The notes under the pieces were generated by a model. The model was not told the DNA's origin, made no database searches, and saw only the letters and a list, made by a program, of their open reading frames with translations. 64,000 nucleotides of DNA from Blastomyces gilchristii SLH14081 (Eukaryota > Ascomycota > Eurotiomycetes > Onygenales > Ajellomycetaceae), in the NCBI RefSeq assembly GCF_000003855.2, contig NW_003101636.1, positions 73,189-137,188 on the forward strand, written 5' to 3'. Below, in pieces: positions 25,164-36,999 of the stretch. Made by a program: the position numbers and the translations under genes. Within the stretch, counting starts at the first letter, position 1. Each line of letters opens with the position of its first letter.

Positions 25164-25237
25164 ACACAGTGATAGACTGAAGTAGAAGCTAAGCAATAAT
25201 TAATATTCACTATAAGTTAAGTATTTATTATGAAGAT
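25164..25237. other. Unassigned AT-rich spacer
   Basis: Short stretch between MITE copy 2 and the SINE fragment; nothing recognised. Confidence 0.4.
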
Positions 25238-25370
25238 TTATTATTATTCTTATTTTTTCATTATACTTATATACAAGTAAAGCTTATGATGAGTTTCTAT
25301 ATAATGTTAAATACAGATTCAGTGTTAATTATACAGAAGAAAATACAGATGTTGATATGATTTAAAGATT
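25238..25370 (-). mobile_element. RIP-mutated 3' fragment of the tRNA-derived SINE
   Basis: On the minus strand this matches the 3' third of the SINE copies at 42437-42776 and 55354-55733, including the ATT/AAT tail at 25238-25260 and segments corresponding to CATTATACTYATAT and GGAAATACAGATGTTGA. Nearly every C or G that differs is a transition. The tRNA-like head is missing. Confidence 0.75.
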
Positions 25371-25500
25371 ACTTAAGTCAGCGTAAGATTACAAGCGTAC
25401 GCCGGCTTCTTATATGTAGATTAATTAGCGGCTGCTAGAGCCTCTTTACATTTGTAAGCTTATTTAAAAGTGACTGTGTTATTATTCAGCAGTTGTACAT
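25371..25500. other. Short junction segment that retains CpG
   Basis: Contains gcgtaagattacaagcgtac, with CpG dinucleotides, between the SINE fragment and the truncated G1 relative. It is not recognisable as any element here; it may be a remnant of single-copy DNA. Confidence 0.4.
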
Positions 25501-25661
25501 TCTTCTGAATAAATATTATCTTTGTGAATTCTATCATTGTTAGAGAATATTAAGCTTCTGTTTTAAGCATTTAATAAGATATCTTATTCAGATAGTCAGA
25601 CAAGTTCTAGCATAAAATTATAGTCAAGATTATTAACTTTGTATATATAAGCATCTTTACA

Positions 25662-25889
25662 TTAATGTTCTCTGATATCTATGTTTAGTTTCATCATGTA
25701 ATAGATGTGAATGTCTTTTAAATTATCAAATTCTGTAAGAAGTTGAGGTTTTGATAAGAGAATATACTGAAGATTATAATGTCTTACAAGTGAAGATATA
25801 ATCATTGTATAGTAGCATAGATCACTGTCTATCATGGCTTTCATATTATACATATTATTGATCACAGTGAATACAAGAATTGTATTCAT
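25662..25889 (-). pseudogene. G1b retroviral-type aspartic protease remnant
   Basis: A 75-codon open stretch with KAMIDSDLCYYTMI, in which the IDSG-type active-site motif appears as IDSD (the Gly to Asp change is a G-to-A transition). It is homologous to the protease/linker region of G1a. It is a fragment, not a gene. Confidence 0.65.
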
Positions 25890-27375
25890 TATTATTTTCT
25901 CTTCAAATTGTTATTATCTGATCTCTTCAAGCTTCTATTTATGAATTTGAACAGAAGCTAATCTTTTCTCTGTTTTATCAGAGTGTTCTCATAGTTATAT
26001 TCTGAATCTTTCTTCAATGCAATGTGATTAGCACAGACTGCTGACATTAATCTTTCTTTTGAATGAGACGACACATAGGCTGATCAGCAGTTGAAAGTGA
26101 TATATTCTGATCAGTTATAATTAATGTACATCTCTCATTGATGTTAATCAGTGACTTCTTCAGAAGTGATCTCAGAGACTCAGAAGCCTGTTCAGACAGT
26201 GAAAACTCTTGCTTATATATAGATATTTAAGTTCACTTAATTCATGGCATCTGCATTGTCATTCTACAGTACAGATGTATAAGTGACTGAGATATAACAT
26301 CTTCTATCACTGTTCTGTATACTCTTGAGGTTGATCAGACAGTCATTCAATATTCAGAGTTATATACAGAAGTCTTTATAAGTTGAGTCTTTATCTACAC
26401 TTATAAGAGTTCATAAGAGTTTGAAAGTTAATATCTTCTTAAGCATACTAATCTTCATTCAATTCTCTCAAGACTGATCATTCACTTCTAGAATCTTGAT
26501 ATCAAAGTTAGAGATGAATGTTATAAGAGAAGTGTTTCTCTGTTAAGTACTCTGCAATTAATTCAATGCTTTCTGTTACATAGCAGTGTCTCAGAACAGA
26601 ATATCAAGATATTTAATAATATTATCAGATATTCATAACACTGATTCACATGCTTTTATTCATGAATGAAACTTCTGTCTCATGTGATCTTTCAATTGAT
26701 CATTGATATATCAATCTTGATTAGTTAATAAACTGATGACATCTTTATCTACACTTAGTTTCACAAGCATTTTCAATCTCTATGATGAATAGAGAGTGAG
26801 ATCAGAAGTATTAAAATATGCAGAAGTATTTAGACATTTCTTCAGTGCTTGCATGTTTATATCTGATTCAGTCAGTGTTGAAATTGCTTATACAGAGGTT
26901 TCTAGTTGAGATAATTGTTGAATTTTCTCATATTGATATTGTTAAGTCACATGCATATCAGCTATCTATTGCTGTTGTAATTTCAACATTGCTCAGAGTT
27001 ACTGTGACACTGCATCTATACTCATGTTCAAGAGTTCTCTCATATTATCAGTAGACATAGCTGTATCATTCATCAAGTGTGTGATATCTGTGAAATCAGA
27101 AGAAATGTAATTGTATGAATATCTTGTATATTTAAGATGTCAGAACTCTCAGATCTTTTACTGATATTCTCTTTATAAGATCTTATTACAGAGTCAGAGT
27201 GACTGATGAGCAAGCTTTTATCTAGAGACTCAGTGTTTATTTAACTGTTTGATTATTTCTCTATTTCTTATACATTGTTACATATTCAGATATCTCAGTA
27301 GATAATCATTTCTAATGAGAAGACAATAAGTGTGAATAATCATTTCTAATAAGAAGATGATGAATGTTTTTCAAG

Positions 27376-27645
27376 TGTAAGAGGCCTATGCTGAATAGAT
27401 CAGTATAATATATAGATCTTATAATACAAAAGTAAAAAATGTTAAAGAAGGAAAAGAGAGAAAGTATGAGAATCAGTGATCAGAGTGAATATTTATATGT
27501 GTATATAGTGAAGCTTCAGAGCAGAAGAATAGAAATTCTGTGAGTTTTTCAGCTGAGAATCAGTGACTGAGAATCGGAGCTTTCAGCAGAATCTATGAAG
27601 TGTAATGAAATAGTCTATATAATTGATCGGGCGCAGCCCGTCACA
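27376..27645 (-). repeat. G1 family LTR A (270 bp, inverted)
   Basis: The minus strand reads TGTGACGGGCTGCGCCCGAT to CCTCTTACA. It is homologous to LTRs at 34128-34398, 38690-38973 and 53297-53580. It keeps CpG in its first 25 bases. Confidence 0.85.
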
Positions 27646-28290
27646 CACAGGCTGCAAAGTCAGACATCTCCGAAAGAAAGTTAGTAAGAAGTGACCTGCA
27701 ATCTTAAAAAGATACAGAAGATCTTAAAAAAATATTACAACTTTCAACCTTATTACTCTGAAGACATTCAGTACTATTAAATTTCAGTTCTATTACATGT
27801 TTAAGATCTGTATCATACACTGAGACTCTGAGACTGTTACAGGGATTAAAGTTCTGCAAACATATAAAAAGACAATTACATCTTCACAAAAAGATACTTG
27901 AACAGCTGTTATGAAGAAAGAGCTTGACTCTGCAGCTGAGTTTAAAATTTTCAAGATTATAAATAAGTTAACTGTTAAAACTCAGATTCTTGACAGTTAC
28001 TGAGTTTATCATGTTAAAATTAATGTGAACAGCAGTATATCATTCTACAAGATAAGATGAGTTGTTCAGAGTTTTCATCAATGAAAGAGTGTTGATTTTA
28101 ATAATATCTATATCTCTATTGTCTCTGTTTCTGTTATTCATACTATACTTATAGTGACAGCAGCAAAAAGTTGAAATGTTTATTAAGTTGATTTCATCAC
28201 AGCATTTCTAAATACAGGTCTGTCATTTAATGAGTAGCTCTATGTAAAGCAACTGACTGAATTCAATGATGATACTGATTATCTGAGAGA
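27646..28290 (+). mobile_element. Second Ty1/Copia element, RT fragment
   Basis: From about 27900 to 28270 the frame reads like the start of a Copia RT: MKKELDSAAEFKIFK, ILDSYW(*)VYHVK, DFITAFLNTGL, then LYVKQLTEF. It is clearly Copia-type but different from Copia-1. It breaks off where LINE-like sequence begins, before the catalytic YVDD motif. Confidence 0.7.
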
Positions 28291-28559
28291 GATGAAAAGT
28301 GAGGCAAATTCATTCTTCATAATATTTCAGTTGAAATTTTTGACTGTGAAGAAGAAATGCTACTTCTCAAAAATGAATTAAATGAATACAATTCTATTCA
28401 ACTGAGAAAAGAGACTGTATAACTAAATTCAATTAAGTTCAGATAAAGTAGAAGAAATGCCTCTGTTCTAGTATATACAATAACACTTGAACAATCAAAG
28501 ATCTCTGAAGTAAGAGTAGTAGATTTGAAAATGAGAGTTCATGAATACAAAGACTTAAG

Positions 28560-28890
28560 AATGAATCTCAAAGCTTAAACACAGTGTTCAAACTGTCAAA
28601 GATATGAACACTTTGCAATCTCTTATTTTAGAGACTCAAAATGTGCATTCTGTGCTAGAGATCATAAAACTAGTGAGTATAAATGTGAAATATACTCAAA
28701 AAGAGATGAAATATATCAACACACTCTGCTTAAATACTCTAATTGCAAAGAAAAACATGCATCTAGTTCAAAAGAATGTATGTTTGCTTCCAGAACTCAA
28801 AAGAACTGAAGAAAAGATGAAGCTTAAAGTCAATCTAGAACTGAAAAGAATAGTTAAGTCAGTAAATCTGCAACTGCAAGCTTAAAAAGA
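28560..28890 (+). pseudogene. LINE ORF1 remnant with CCHC zinc knuckles
   Basis: The frame reads CSNCQRYEHFAISYF, CAFCARDHKTSEYKC and CSNCKEKHASSSKEC, three closely spaced knuckle-like motifs as in fungal LINE ORF1 proteins. In the first, the final Cys is now Tyr (TGT/TGC to TAT/TAC). The 5' part of ORF1 is not recognisable. Confidence 0.75.
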
Positions 28891-29149
28891 AGAAACTCTT
28901 AACTATCTAAATCTTCAAACTTCAATTCTTCAGCTAAATGTAAATAGAATTTGAATTCTCAAACTTCTGTTATAATTAGAGAATTGAGAAATGACTCTGA
29001 TGATAAACTAGATATAATGTAAGTAATTGAGATTTCTACTTTTCAAAATAGTTATAATCTACTATCTGATAATAGTGATTAGATTCTACTTTATCTCTAC
29101 TCTCTTTTAGTATAAATATACAATAAAAATAAAAAGAAAGTTTAAAAAT

Positions 29150-32100
29150 TCTTCAAAAATCATATTTAATTAAAACAATGTGAATAGAAACTCAAATTGC
29201 ATTTATTCTTGTTATTAAATTGTATTTGAATAAAAAGTTGATTTTGTACTTCTTCAGAAACTGAATTTTGATGCTGAGTAAAAATACATCATTTCTCATT
29301 CAAGCTACTACTGCTTTCTATCTCAAAAGTCTGAGATAAAGTCAAGAGTAGTGATCTATGAAAGAAAGAGATCAAGATATTAATTTAATCTAAGATTTGA
29401 TGTCATATCTGACCCTGATATTCTGGTGAATGATATTATAGATAAAGAGAATGAGTTTGATACTATACAGCTTATAAATATCTATAATGAAAAGTCATTG
29501 AAGAAAAATAATAATATCTGAATAATTAATAGAGAATTTCTAAACATAACTCTGTTAAGAAACTCTATAATTGTAGAAGATTTCAATACACATCATCTCT
29601 GATGAAATTCAGAATGCAAAAGAGCAGTAAGAGTAGATAATCTGATTAAATGAATCTTTGAGCATTTAATAGATCTAGTTAATAAGTCTGATCAATAAAC
29701 ATTCTTTAGAAAAGATATAAAACAGAAATCTATTATAGATCTAATCTTCATGTTATAAAATATAATTGAAAAAAGACTTGTAAACTGGTTTATTAATTTG
29801 AATGAGACATTGAAATCAGGTCATAAGATTATTCAATTTAATATTGAACTGAGTGAAAAATAAATGAGTGAAAATTCTCTTCTCTCTAATCAGTATAACT
29901 TTGAAAAAGCTGATTGAAAAGCAGCTGAAAAAAGTATAAAACTGTTAAAATCTGAAAAGCAGAGTGAGCTATATTGAAATCTCAGTCAAGATATCTCAAA
30001 TGAAATGCTTAAGAATAGAGTAAAGCTCATTACATCTATTATTCTAATAAGTGTTAAAGATAATATTTCAAAGAAAAAGTCTTCTGAGTATTTTAAATCT
30101 TGATAAAATAAGAATATCACATCTAAAAGAAAACAATTAGCTACTGCTAGAAGAGATTGAAAGAATGATGTAATATCTGATAAAGAGTTTAAAACTGTCA
30201 GAAATGAATATTTTTCAGATATTAAAAGAGCTAGAACAGACTACTGAAACAAATTTCTTGAAGAAGTATAAGAAAAGAAAGTTTTTAAAGCTTTCAACTA
30301 TACTAAAACAAGAAGTATAGCAAAACTTTCAGTCTTAGAATATAAGTTTCAGAATGAATCATATACAGTAAATTCTTTTGAGAAAAAATATCAAGCTTTT
30401 ATGAGAATTCTCTTTCAAAACTCATCAGATTCAGATTTAGAGAAAGAGAATATATCACTTTATAACTATATTGATGAAAATGACTGAGAATAGCCTGAGC
30501 TTATACAAGATGAATTAGAGTTAGCTATCTTCTCAAGTTCAGTTAAAACTGCTGCAGAATCTGATTCAATCAATCACTTAATCATTCAAAATACATATTT
30601 CTACTTAAAGAATGAATATTTTGAGCTCTTTTTCAATCTCTTAAAAAATGAGAATCATTCTGAATACTGAAGAGAAGTCACTGAAGTGATTCTTATAAAA
30701 TTTAATAGAAAAACTTTAATTTCTAAGTTATATAAAGTAATATCTCTATTAAACTGTCTAGAAAAGGTTTTAGAAAAGATAATAGCTACTTAACTATCTT
30801 TTATAAGCTCTATTAATGATTCTCTTTTATTCAGTGAATAAATATGAGATAGAAAATAATACTCTGGAATTAACACTGTTCTCTCAGTTATTCATGATAT
30901 TTAAATAGCAAAGTATGAAGATCTGATCTCAACTGTAGTTTTTATTAATATAAAAGAAGCATTTGATCATGTTTCAAAGTCAAAGTTAATTCAGACTTTA
31001 AAGATATTAAAACTGTCACTTTCTCTAATAAAATGAGTTAACTGTTTTATATCTAAAAGAATTATACAACTATTCTTTGATGAAATGAAATAAGACAGAA
31101 CTGAGATAAAAATAGAAGTACTGTAAGAATTCTCAATCTCACTCATTTTATTTGTAATATACACTGCATATCTATTCAAGAATAGAGATATAAAAATAGT
31201 GCAATCTCTAAGTTATATAAATGATATTAATCTAGTCTACAGCTCAAAAACAATCAAAGAGAATTTAGAAGTGATTGAAACAGTAGTAAAGAAAATCTTT
31301 ATTAAAGCAGATACCAATCAAATTCAATTTAATATGAATAAAACTGAGTTAATTCATTTCTTGTCTAGATTCAATGAGAAAAAACTATGTCTAACTCTTT
31401 TAAATAGAGAGATTAAACCCAGTTTAAATATCAAAGAATTAGAAGTATAATTAAACTCTAAGTTGAATTTTAAATATCATATTCAACAAAGAACTATCAA
31501 GACAGAAAGATTATTAAATAGCATAATCAGACTATCAAATACAGAGAGAGATTTATTCTTCCAGGCTATAAGATAGTTATATATAGCCTGTATTATCTCA
31601 GTAGCTGATTATGAAGTTCAAGTTTAATGAAATAATCAAGGAAATTTCACTGAACTCTTTCAAAGTCTGTAAAATAAAGCTTTGAGAAGAATTCTGAGAG
31701 CATTCAAAACATCTTCTATTAAAGTAATGAAAATTGAAGCTTCAATTCCTTCTTCTGCTATTAGATTTGAAAAGATCTATATGAACTATACTCTGAGAGT
31801 TATAAAGATGAGCTCAAATTATATAATCAGAGAAAGAGTTCCTTCTTCATTTTCATTAATTAACTCTGAAAATGAACTGAATTAGAATAGATTTCTTGAT
31901 TGAAATGAAAATAATTCTTCAAAGAAAATGCTCTCTCAGCTATACAGACTATACTCACTGATCAAAAATCAATTTTCTTCTTTAAATATTGAAAAAGTTG
32001 ATTATGAGAAGATATCTCTCTAAAGAGAAAAGCTTGAATCTCTCATAGACTTATAAATAAGTGAACTATCTAAAGAGAGAGAATATGAACAGCATTTGAA

Positions 32101-33000
32101 GAGAATTTCTACAATTAATATAAAAGACTCTATTCTGATCTATTCAGATGACTTAAAAAATGAGAATTTAAATAGATTAGAGGCAGACATTGCTTATACT
32201 GAAGATAATATCAATTTTATCTCAGATTTCTGAAATTTAGGCTGTGAATCTGAAGTCTTTGATGCTGAACTATTTGTAATAGTGAAAGCTTTCAAACTCA
32301 TTGAAATAAAATCTTATAAAAAAGAAAATAGTTTGAAAGAGATATGAATATTCTCTGATAGTCAAGCTGCTTTAAAAAGACTTAAAAATAGTCAGATTCA
32401 TAATAATCAAATGAATCTTGAACTGATTTTAAACTCTGTTTTGAAAATTTAAAAGAGAAGAATATCAAAACTGATAATTCATCTGTACTGAGTTCCTACT
32501 TATATAAATATTCATGATAATGAATTGACTGATTTAGCTGTAAAAAAGAGTTCAGAATTAAGCAGATCTATTCAAAAAATTATATTCTGATCTTTTATAA
32601 AGAGAAAGATAAAAGAATCTTATTTAAACAAGTGAAATGAAAGGTGACAGAAATAAAAGAAGAGTATACATTATTCAAGATTTGAAATAAAACTCAAGTG
32701 AAAATCTTGTTCAATTAAGTGTAAAAAGAAGATATTCTCATCTATAATGCAGCTGAAACTAGAACATGACTATTTCAAATCTTATATACAAAGATTTAAT
32801 GATAGATTTGATTCAATAGAATGCTCATTCTGCAATGCAAATAAGAATCCTGAGTATATTATAATACACTGTTCATTATACAATAGTCTCAGAGTCAGAT
32901 TGAAAGAGAAGTATGATCTAAATCAATTAAATATGAGATTCTTATTCCCAACTGAGACAGAAATTAAATACTTAATAGACTTTCTATCAGAAACTTAAGC
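29150..33000 (+). pseudogene. LINE ORF2 remnant: APE endonuclease, RT, RNase H
   Basis: The endonuclease part has IVEDFNTHHL(*)WNSECK (a GDFN-type motif with Gly to Glu) and SIIDLIF. The RT part has VFINIKEAFDHVSK (domain A), LSYINDINLVYSS (domain C; the catalytic FADD/YIDD motif now reads YIND), and a conserved thumb region with SNTERDLFFQA and ALRRILRAFKTS. RNase H has DAELFVIVKAF and IFSDSQAALKRL. A distal CSFCNANKNPEYIIIHC matches the C-terminal zinc-binding region of many fungal LINEs. The longest open stretches are 62-83 codons, separated by RIP-type stops. Confidence 0.8.
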
Positions 33001-33357
33001 AGCTACAAGAAAATGACTAAATTCAGAAATATCTGAATATGAAGAGGAGGAAATTGATCAGATATAGTCTGTTAAAACAGCTATACACTATTCTTTCATA
33101 ATTTGTTTTGTTACAGTCTCTCTTTACTTTACTTTTTCCTTTCTATTCTGTTCTATCTATCTATTTAATATGTCTATCTTTAAGACTGTGTTCTCTTTTC
33201 TTTTGTCATGATATTGTCAAATGATTTCAAAGTATCAGAAGGTGTTAAAATACTGCAATTTGTAAACAGTTTTTGTATTCTAGACTGGAATTTTCTGATT
33301 TTGCATATCTGAAATTGGTAAATGTATAATAGTTGACTTTAGAGATATAGGAAAAAC

Positions 33358-33380
33358 CCTGAGAACTAAAAGTTCTCAGG
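33358..33380 (+). repeat. Perfect hairpin in the LINE 3' UTR
   Basis: Inverted repeat CCTGAGAACT / AGTTCTCAGG with loop AAA, about 55 bp before the (AAT)n tail. It is a plausible recognition structure for the LINE reverse transcriptase, since many LINEs need a 3' stem-loop. The role is inferred from position only. Confidence 0.7.
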
Positions 33381-33434
33381 TAGATATCATAGTCTCTGAC
33401 TGCATACATCTATAATTGAAGAATAATAATAATA

Positions 33435-34398
33435 ATTGAGATACTATTGTAACAGATATAAGTCTGTTCTTTCTTATACACAGTTATCATATGAAGATTT
33501 TAAATCTTCTAGAGATTACACAGTTCATACTGAACTCTTATAGTCTGATTCAGATCACTGATAATATAGTAATAAAGCTCTGAGACATCTGTGACTGAGC
33601 AGAAGTCTTCATAATAAGTATTAAACAAGATTAAGAAGATTGAATTAATATTTACTGAGATCTCACTGAGCAATATAAGATAGAAGATCTAATGTGATTG
33701 AATCTTAAGAATATACAGATCCCATACTTATCTTATACACTGAATCACTGTCAGATCAAGTATAAAGTGATAGAAGTTTCAGACAGTTATAACTACTATC
33801 TTGATATATTATCAGAGATTTATAATGTCTTTTATACAAGCTTGCTTTATCACACTGTCACTGATTCATTCTCTTCTCAACTGACTTTCAACTGACAGCT
33901 GTCAGGGATTATAGAAGAAGATAATGAGCTTAAATGAGAGATTGAAGATATTCTTGATAAGAGACTCTGCAGCTGCAGCTGATAATATCATGTGAAATAA
34001 CTTCAAATAAGTCAGCTATAATCACTCAATCTGAACTCTGAGCTCTGTGTTATCTGAGATAATAGCTCTTAACTGATGAGAACTACATACTCATGACTTT
34101 ATATGACTTCTGAAAAGAAGGAACTAATGTGACAGGCTGCACCTGATCAATTATATAGACTATTTTATTACACTTTATAGATTTCACTGAAAGCTCTGAT
34201 TCTCAGTTGTCAATTCTCAGCTGAAAAAACTTACAGAATTTCTATTCTTCTACTCTGAAGCTTCACTGTGTATGTGTATAAATATTCACTCTGATTATCA
34301 ATTTCTGTACTTTCTCTTTTTTCCTTTTCTAATGTTTTTCACTTTTGTATTATAAGACCTATATATTATACTGATCTATTCAGCGTAAGCCTCTTACA
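33435..34398 (+). mobile_element. G1c: 3' remnant of a Gypsy G1-type element with its 3' LTR
   Basis: 33435-34127 matches 52635-53296 of G1a, the integrase C-terminus and chromodomain region. It contains YNVFYTSLLYHTVTDSF (for the HNVFHTSLL motif) and a decayed ILDKR...YHVK chromodomain. The LTR follows at 34128-34398. The left side is cut off at the LINE tail. Confidence 0.8.
34128..34398 (+). repeat. G1 family LTR B (271 bp)
   Basis: TGTGACAGGCTGCACCTGAT to CCTCTTACA, plus orientation, directly after the chromodomain remnant of G1c. Confidence 0.85.
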
Positions 34399-34440
34399 CT
34401 GATCATTTTTCACATTATTTCTGAAAAAATAATTCGTTTT

Positions 34441-34545
34441 CAGATTTTTTTGATGTCTGATTCTTATGAAACTCATGTTAAGAAATGTATGAGATCAGAT
34501 TAAATGAGATTAAATGTGAAATTTATAACTCTGTTAATCAGTCTA
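34441..34545 (-). mobile_element. Fragment of the hAT-like MITE family
   Basis: About 105 bp matching one end of the MITE, with AAGAAATGTATGAGATCAGA and an end at AATCAGTCTA. The other end is missing. Confidence 0.65.
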
Positions 34546-35268
34546 ATTATAACTGATTATATTACACTTATATTCACTCTTCAGTTGTCTGTCACAAATC
34601 ATCAAAGTAATCAGTTGATAAATTAAGTCTTGACTTTTAACGTGTATTTCTGTGTATGTAAATTCACTATTGCAAAGACATTTCACATTACAATATTAAT
34701 ACTCTTTTTTAATTACACATTTTCATATATTATTTTGAAGAGATTCTTCAAAATAATTAAGATAAAATATGTTAAATACTCACTTAGCAAGCTGAAGAAA
34801 TCAGAGATGAGTTCATTACTACTGTATTCAATATAAATATCACTCTCTTGAATGATATCAAAGATCAATTGTATAAGAATCTATCAACTGAGTCGGTCTT
34901 GAGAAAGATTTATTATAAAGTTATATGAAAGAGAAAATATTATTTATTCATATTTTAAAACAGTCTTCTATTCTTCATCAATAACTGTCTCTGTATTATA
35001 CACACTTTAGTGAGATACTTTATTCACTTGCATTATAATACTACTGAACACTCTGATCTTCATCAAACAGAAGACATTATATACTGATTTTTCTTTTTAT
35101 CTCATGCTTGTAAATGAATTCTTAATTATATCTCATATTATCTCAATTATTAACTGTTTAAGCTGTCTAATCACTCTCAGTGAGAGAAATCACACTTTAT
35201 TTTATCTCTGAAAGAATTATTTAAAATTCTGTTGATTAACTTAATTACTGAATTGCTGATAAGTAACA
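34546..35268. other. Unassigned AT-rich segment
   Basis: RIP-like composition with no recognisable protein motif or terminal repeat. It ends at the GCTGTAAC target copy of MITE copy 3. Confidence 0.5.
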
Positions 35269-35276
35269 GCTGTAAC

Positions 35277-35782
35277 TAGACTGATCACCAGAATCATGAA
35301 TTTCACATTTGATCCCATTTGGTCTGGTCTCATACATTTCTTGGTGTGAGTCCCACTGAGACTAGTCATTAAAAAAACATGCAAAGTGACTATATATCAG
35401 ATCTTAAAATGAAACCATGACTTGAAAAAAATAAGAAAGTAGTCTCATTTAGTCTCATTTAGTCCCATTCTTGGCATAAAGTTACTATTTTTAGACATTT
35501 TAAGGTTTTTTTTAGACTATTTTTAATTTTTTAAAAAGTAACGCTTTTTGGTAACACTCAAATGAGATTTAAAGTCATTTAAAGCAATAAAAATAATTTA
35601 AATTGAGAAGTGAAAATCATGATCTCATTTGAAAAATATGACAAGAGTAGATAGTAAGTCTCACTGAGACAGTATAAAACTACTATCTAATGTTAAAACC
35701 GTGTAATGAGATCAGTCAAATTGATAATAAGACTATCAAAAAATCTGATCCTGGTCCCAGACACGGTCACACGGTCAGTCTA
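35277..35782 (+). mobile_element. hAT-like MITE copy 3
   Basis: 506 bp, TAGACTGATCACCAG to CACACGGTCAGTCTA, with perfect 8-bp duplication GCTGTAAC (35269-35276 and 35783-35790). Its left end is clearly RIP-mutated compared with copy 1 while its right end is unchanged. Confidence 0.85.
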
Positions 35783-35790
35783 GCTGTAAC

Positions 35791-36960
35791 ACAATACTAA
35801 CAGTTATAGACTAATTCTTGAAAGTTATTATTCTGATCACAGAGTAAGAGAAATGAAATACTCTGCAATAAGTGAAAGAGTTCTATAGAAAAGTAATCTG
35901 CTACTGACAGCTCTCACTGATAATTATCTCAGATAAAAATTTTAAATTTATATTATAATTCTGAAGAAGCATTCTTCAACAGATGAAAATTAAGAATTAA
36001 ATAATAACTATCTACAATTTTTATTCAAATGATTAAAGTGAGTGAATAAATCTCACTATTGAAATTATCTTACAAGTACTTCTCATAGACAAGTACAAAT
36101 TATCTTGAAAACCTCTACTTAATCAGATGAAAAGAGCTTTGAACTCAGTAGTTACTCACTTAGCAGTAGACTTTTCATTTAAATTGCTTACGAAAGTGAA
36201 GCTGAGATAACTACTGCTGAGAGATAAAGAAGTTCTGATAAATGTAGCTAAATTTATTTGTGATGTAGTATAGTAAAACACTCTAAATTTATATATTTTT
36301 ACAAAAGTTAAAATGACTGAATTCTTTGATCACTTCTATACTTAATCAGTTATTAAAATGAATGACTTCATTTTCTTTAACCTGATCTTTAAAAATGAGA
36401 AGAGATATATTGTTTAAGAATCTTCAAAAATCTCTTCTTTACAGATTAATTTATTTAAGATTGTTTAAAAAGTCTCTGATATTATTTTCTGTCTACTATT
36501 TTCTCTCAAGTGATGCATTCACTTTATTATTTCTGTTATTTATTTGAAAAAAACACTTCTACATTCCGCAGATTTTAAACATTCATCTTCAAAATAAGTC
36601 ACTATAATGAATCAATTTCAATTTGAAATTGAAAAGATTATTGAAAAATGCATAAAGAGAGAAAAGATATATTTTCAGATCAAGTAAAAAGAGTATAAGA
36701 ACTCAATCTGAAAATCTCTTAATATAATTGCAGAGAATACTGCAGATCTTATCAAAGTCTTCATAGTTAAGAGGTCTCGCGGGCGATTATATTAGAGAAG
36801 AGACAGAATGTAATAAGAAAAAATACCAAGAAAAAAAAGAGAAAGAAGAAAAAGAAAGGAAATTCATTATCATTATGTTTAATTACTCAACTATAAGAGA
36901 GAAAGCAAAAGAAAGAAGAAAAATAAAATAAAATAAAATAAAATCAGAGATTTTTCATCT
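35791..36960. other. AT-rich segment with purine microsatellites
   Basis: No recognisable gene. A GAAAG-rich purine stretch lies at about 36820-36870 and (AAAAT)n at about 36918-36945. A short CpG-bearing piece (gaggtctcgcgggcg) is at about 36770. Confidence 0.5.
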
Positions 36961-36999
36961 GTTATATTCATTTTAAATCTTTTATTAATTATTCTTCAG

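Larger units (their letters stand above)
25500..27645 (-). mobile_element. G1b: truncated, inverted relative of Gypsy G1
   Basis: The minus strand carries the 5' part of the G1 element: its LTR (27376-27645) is at the right, gag extends leftward from about 27370, and an aspartic protease-like segment lies at 25662-25889. That segment contains AMIDSDLCYYTMI, close to the equivalent region of G1a at about 40950-41200. Similarity ends near 25500, before the RT. The element is therefore 3'-truncated as well as RIP-mutated. Confidence 0.75.
28290..33437 (+). mobile_element. LINE (non-LTR retrotransposon, Tad1-like), 5'-truncated and RIP-mutated
   Basis: In order: CCHC zinc-knuckle ORF1 remnant (about 28570-28800), APE-type endonuclease (about 29150-29850), reverse transcriptase (about 30500-31800), RNase H (about 32130-32560), a distal Cys/His segment (about 32820-32880), a 3' UTR with a perfect hairpin, and an (AAT)n tail ending near 33437. 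This order, with RNase H after RT, is typical of fungal Tad1-like elements. The exact 5' boundary is uncertain because it abuts a Copia fragment. No intact frame remains. Confidence 0.8.

Noticed and set aside
25662..33000. Short open frames (62-93 codons) as small genes
   Set aside because: They are surviving pieces of protease, zinc-knuckle, RT and RNase H frames of RIP-mutated retroelements, or their antisense shadows.
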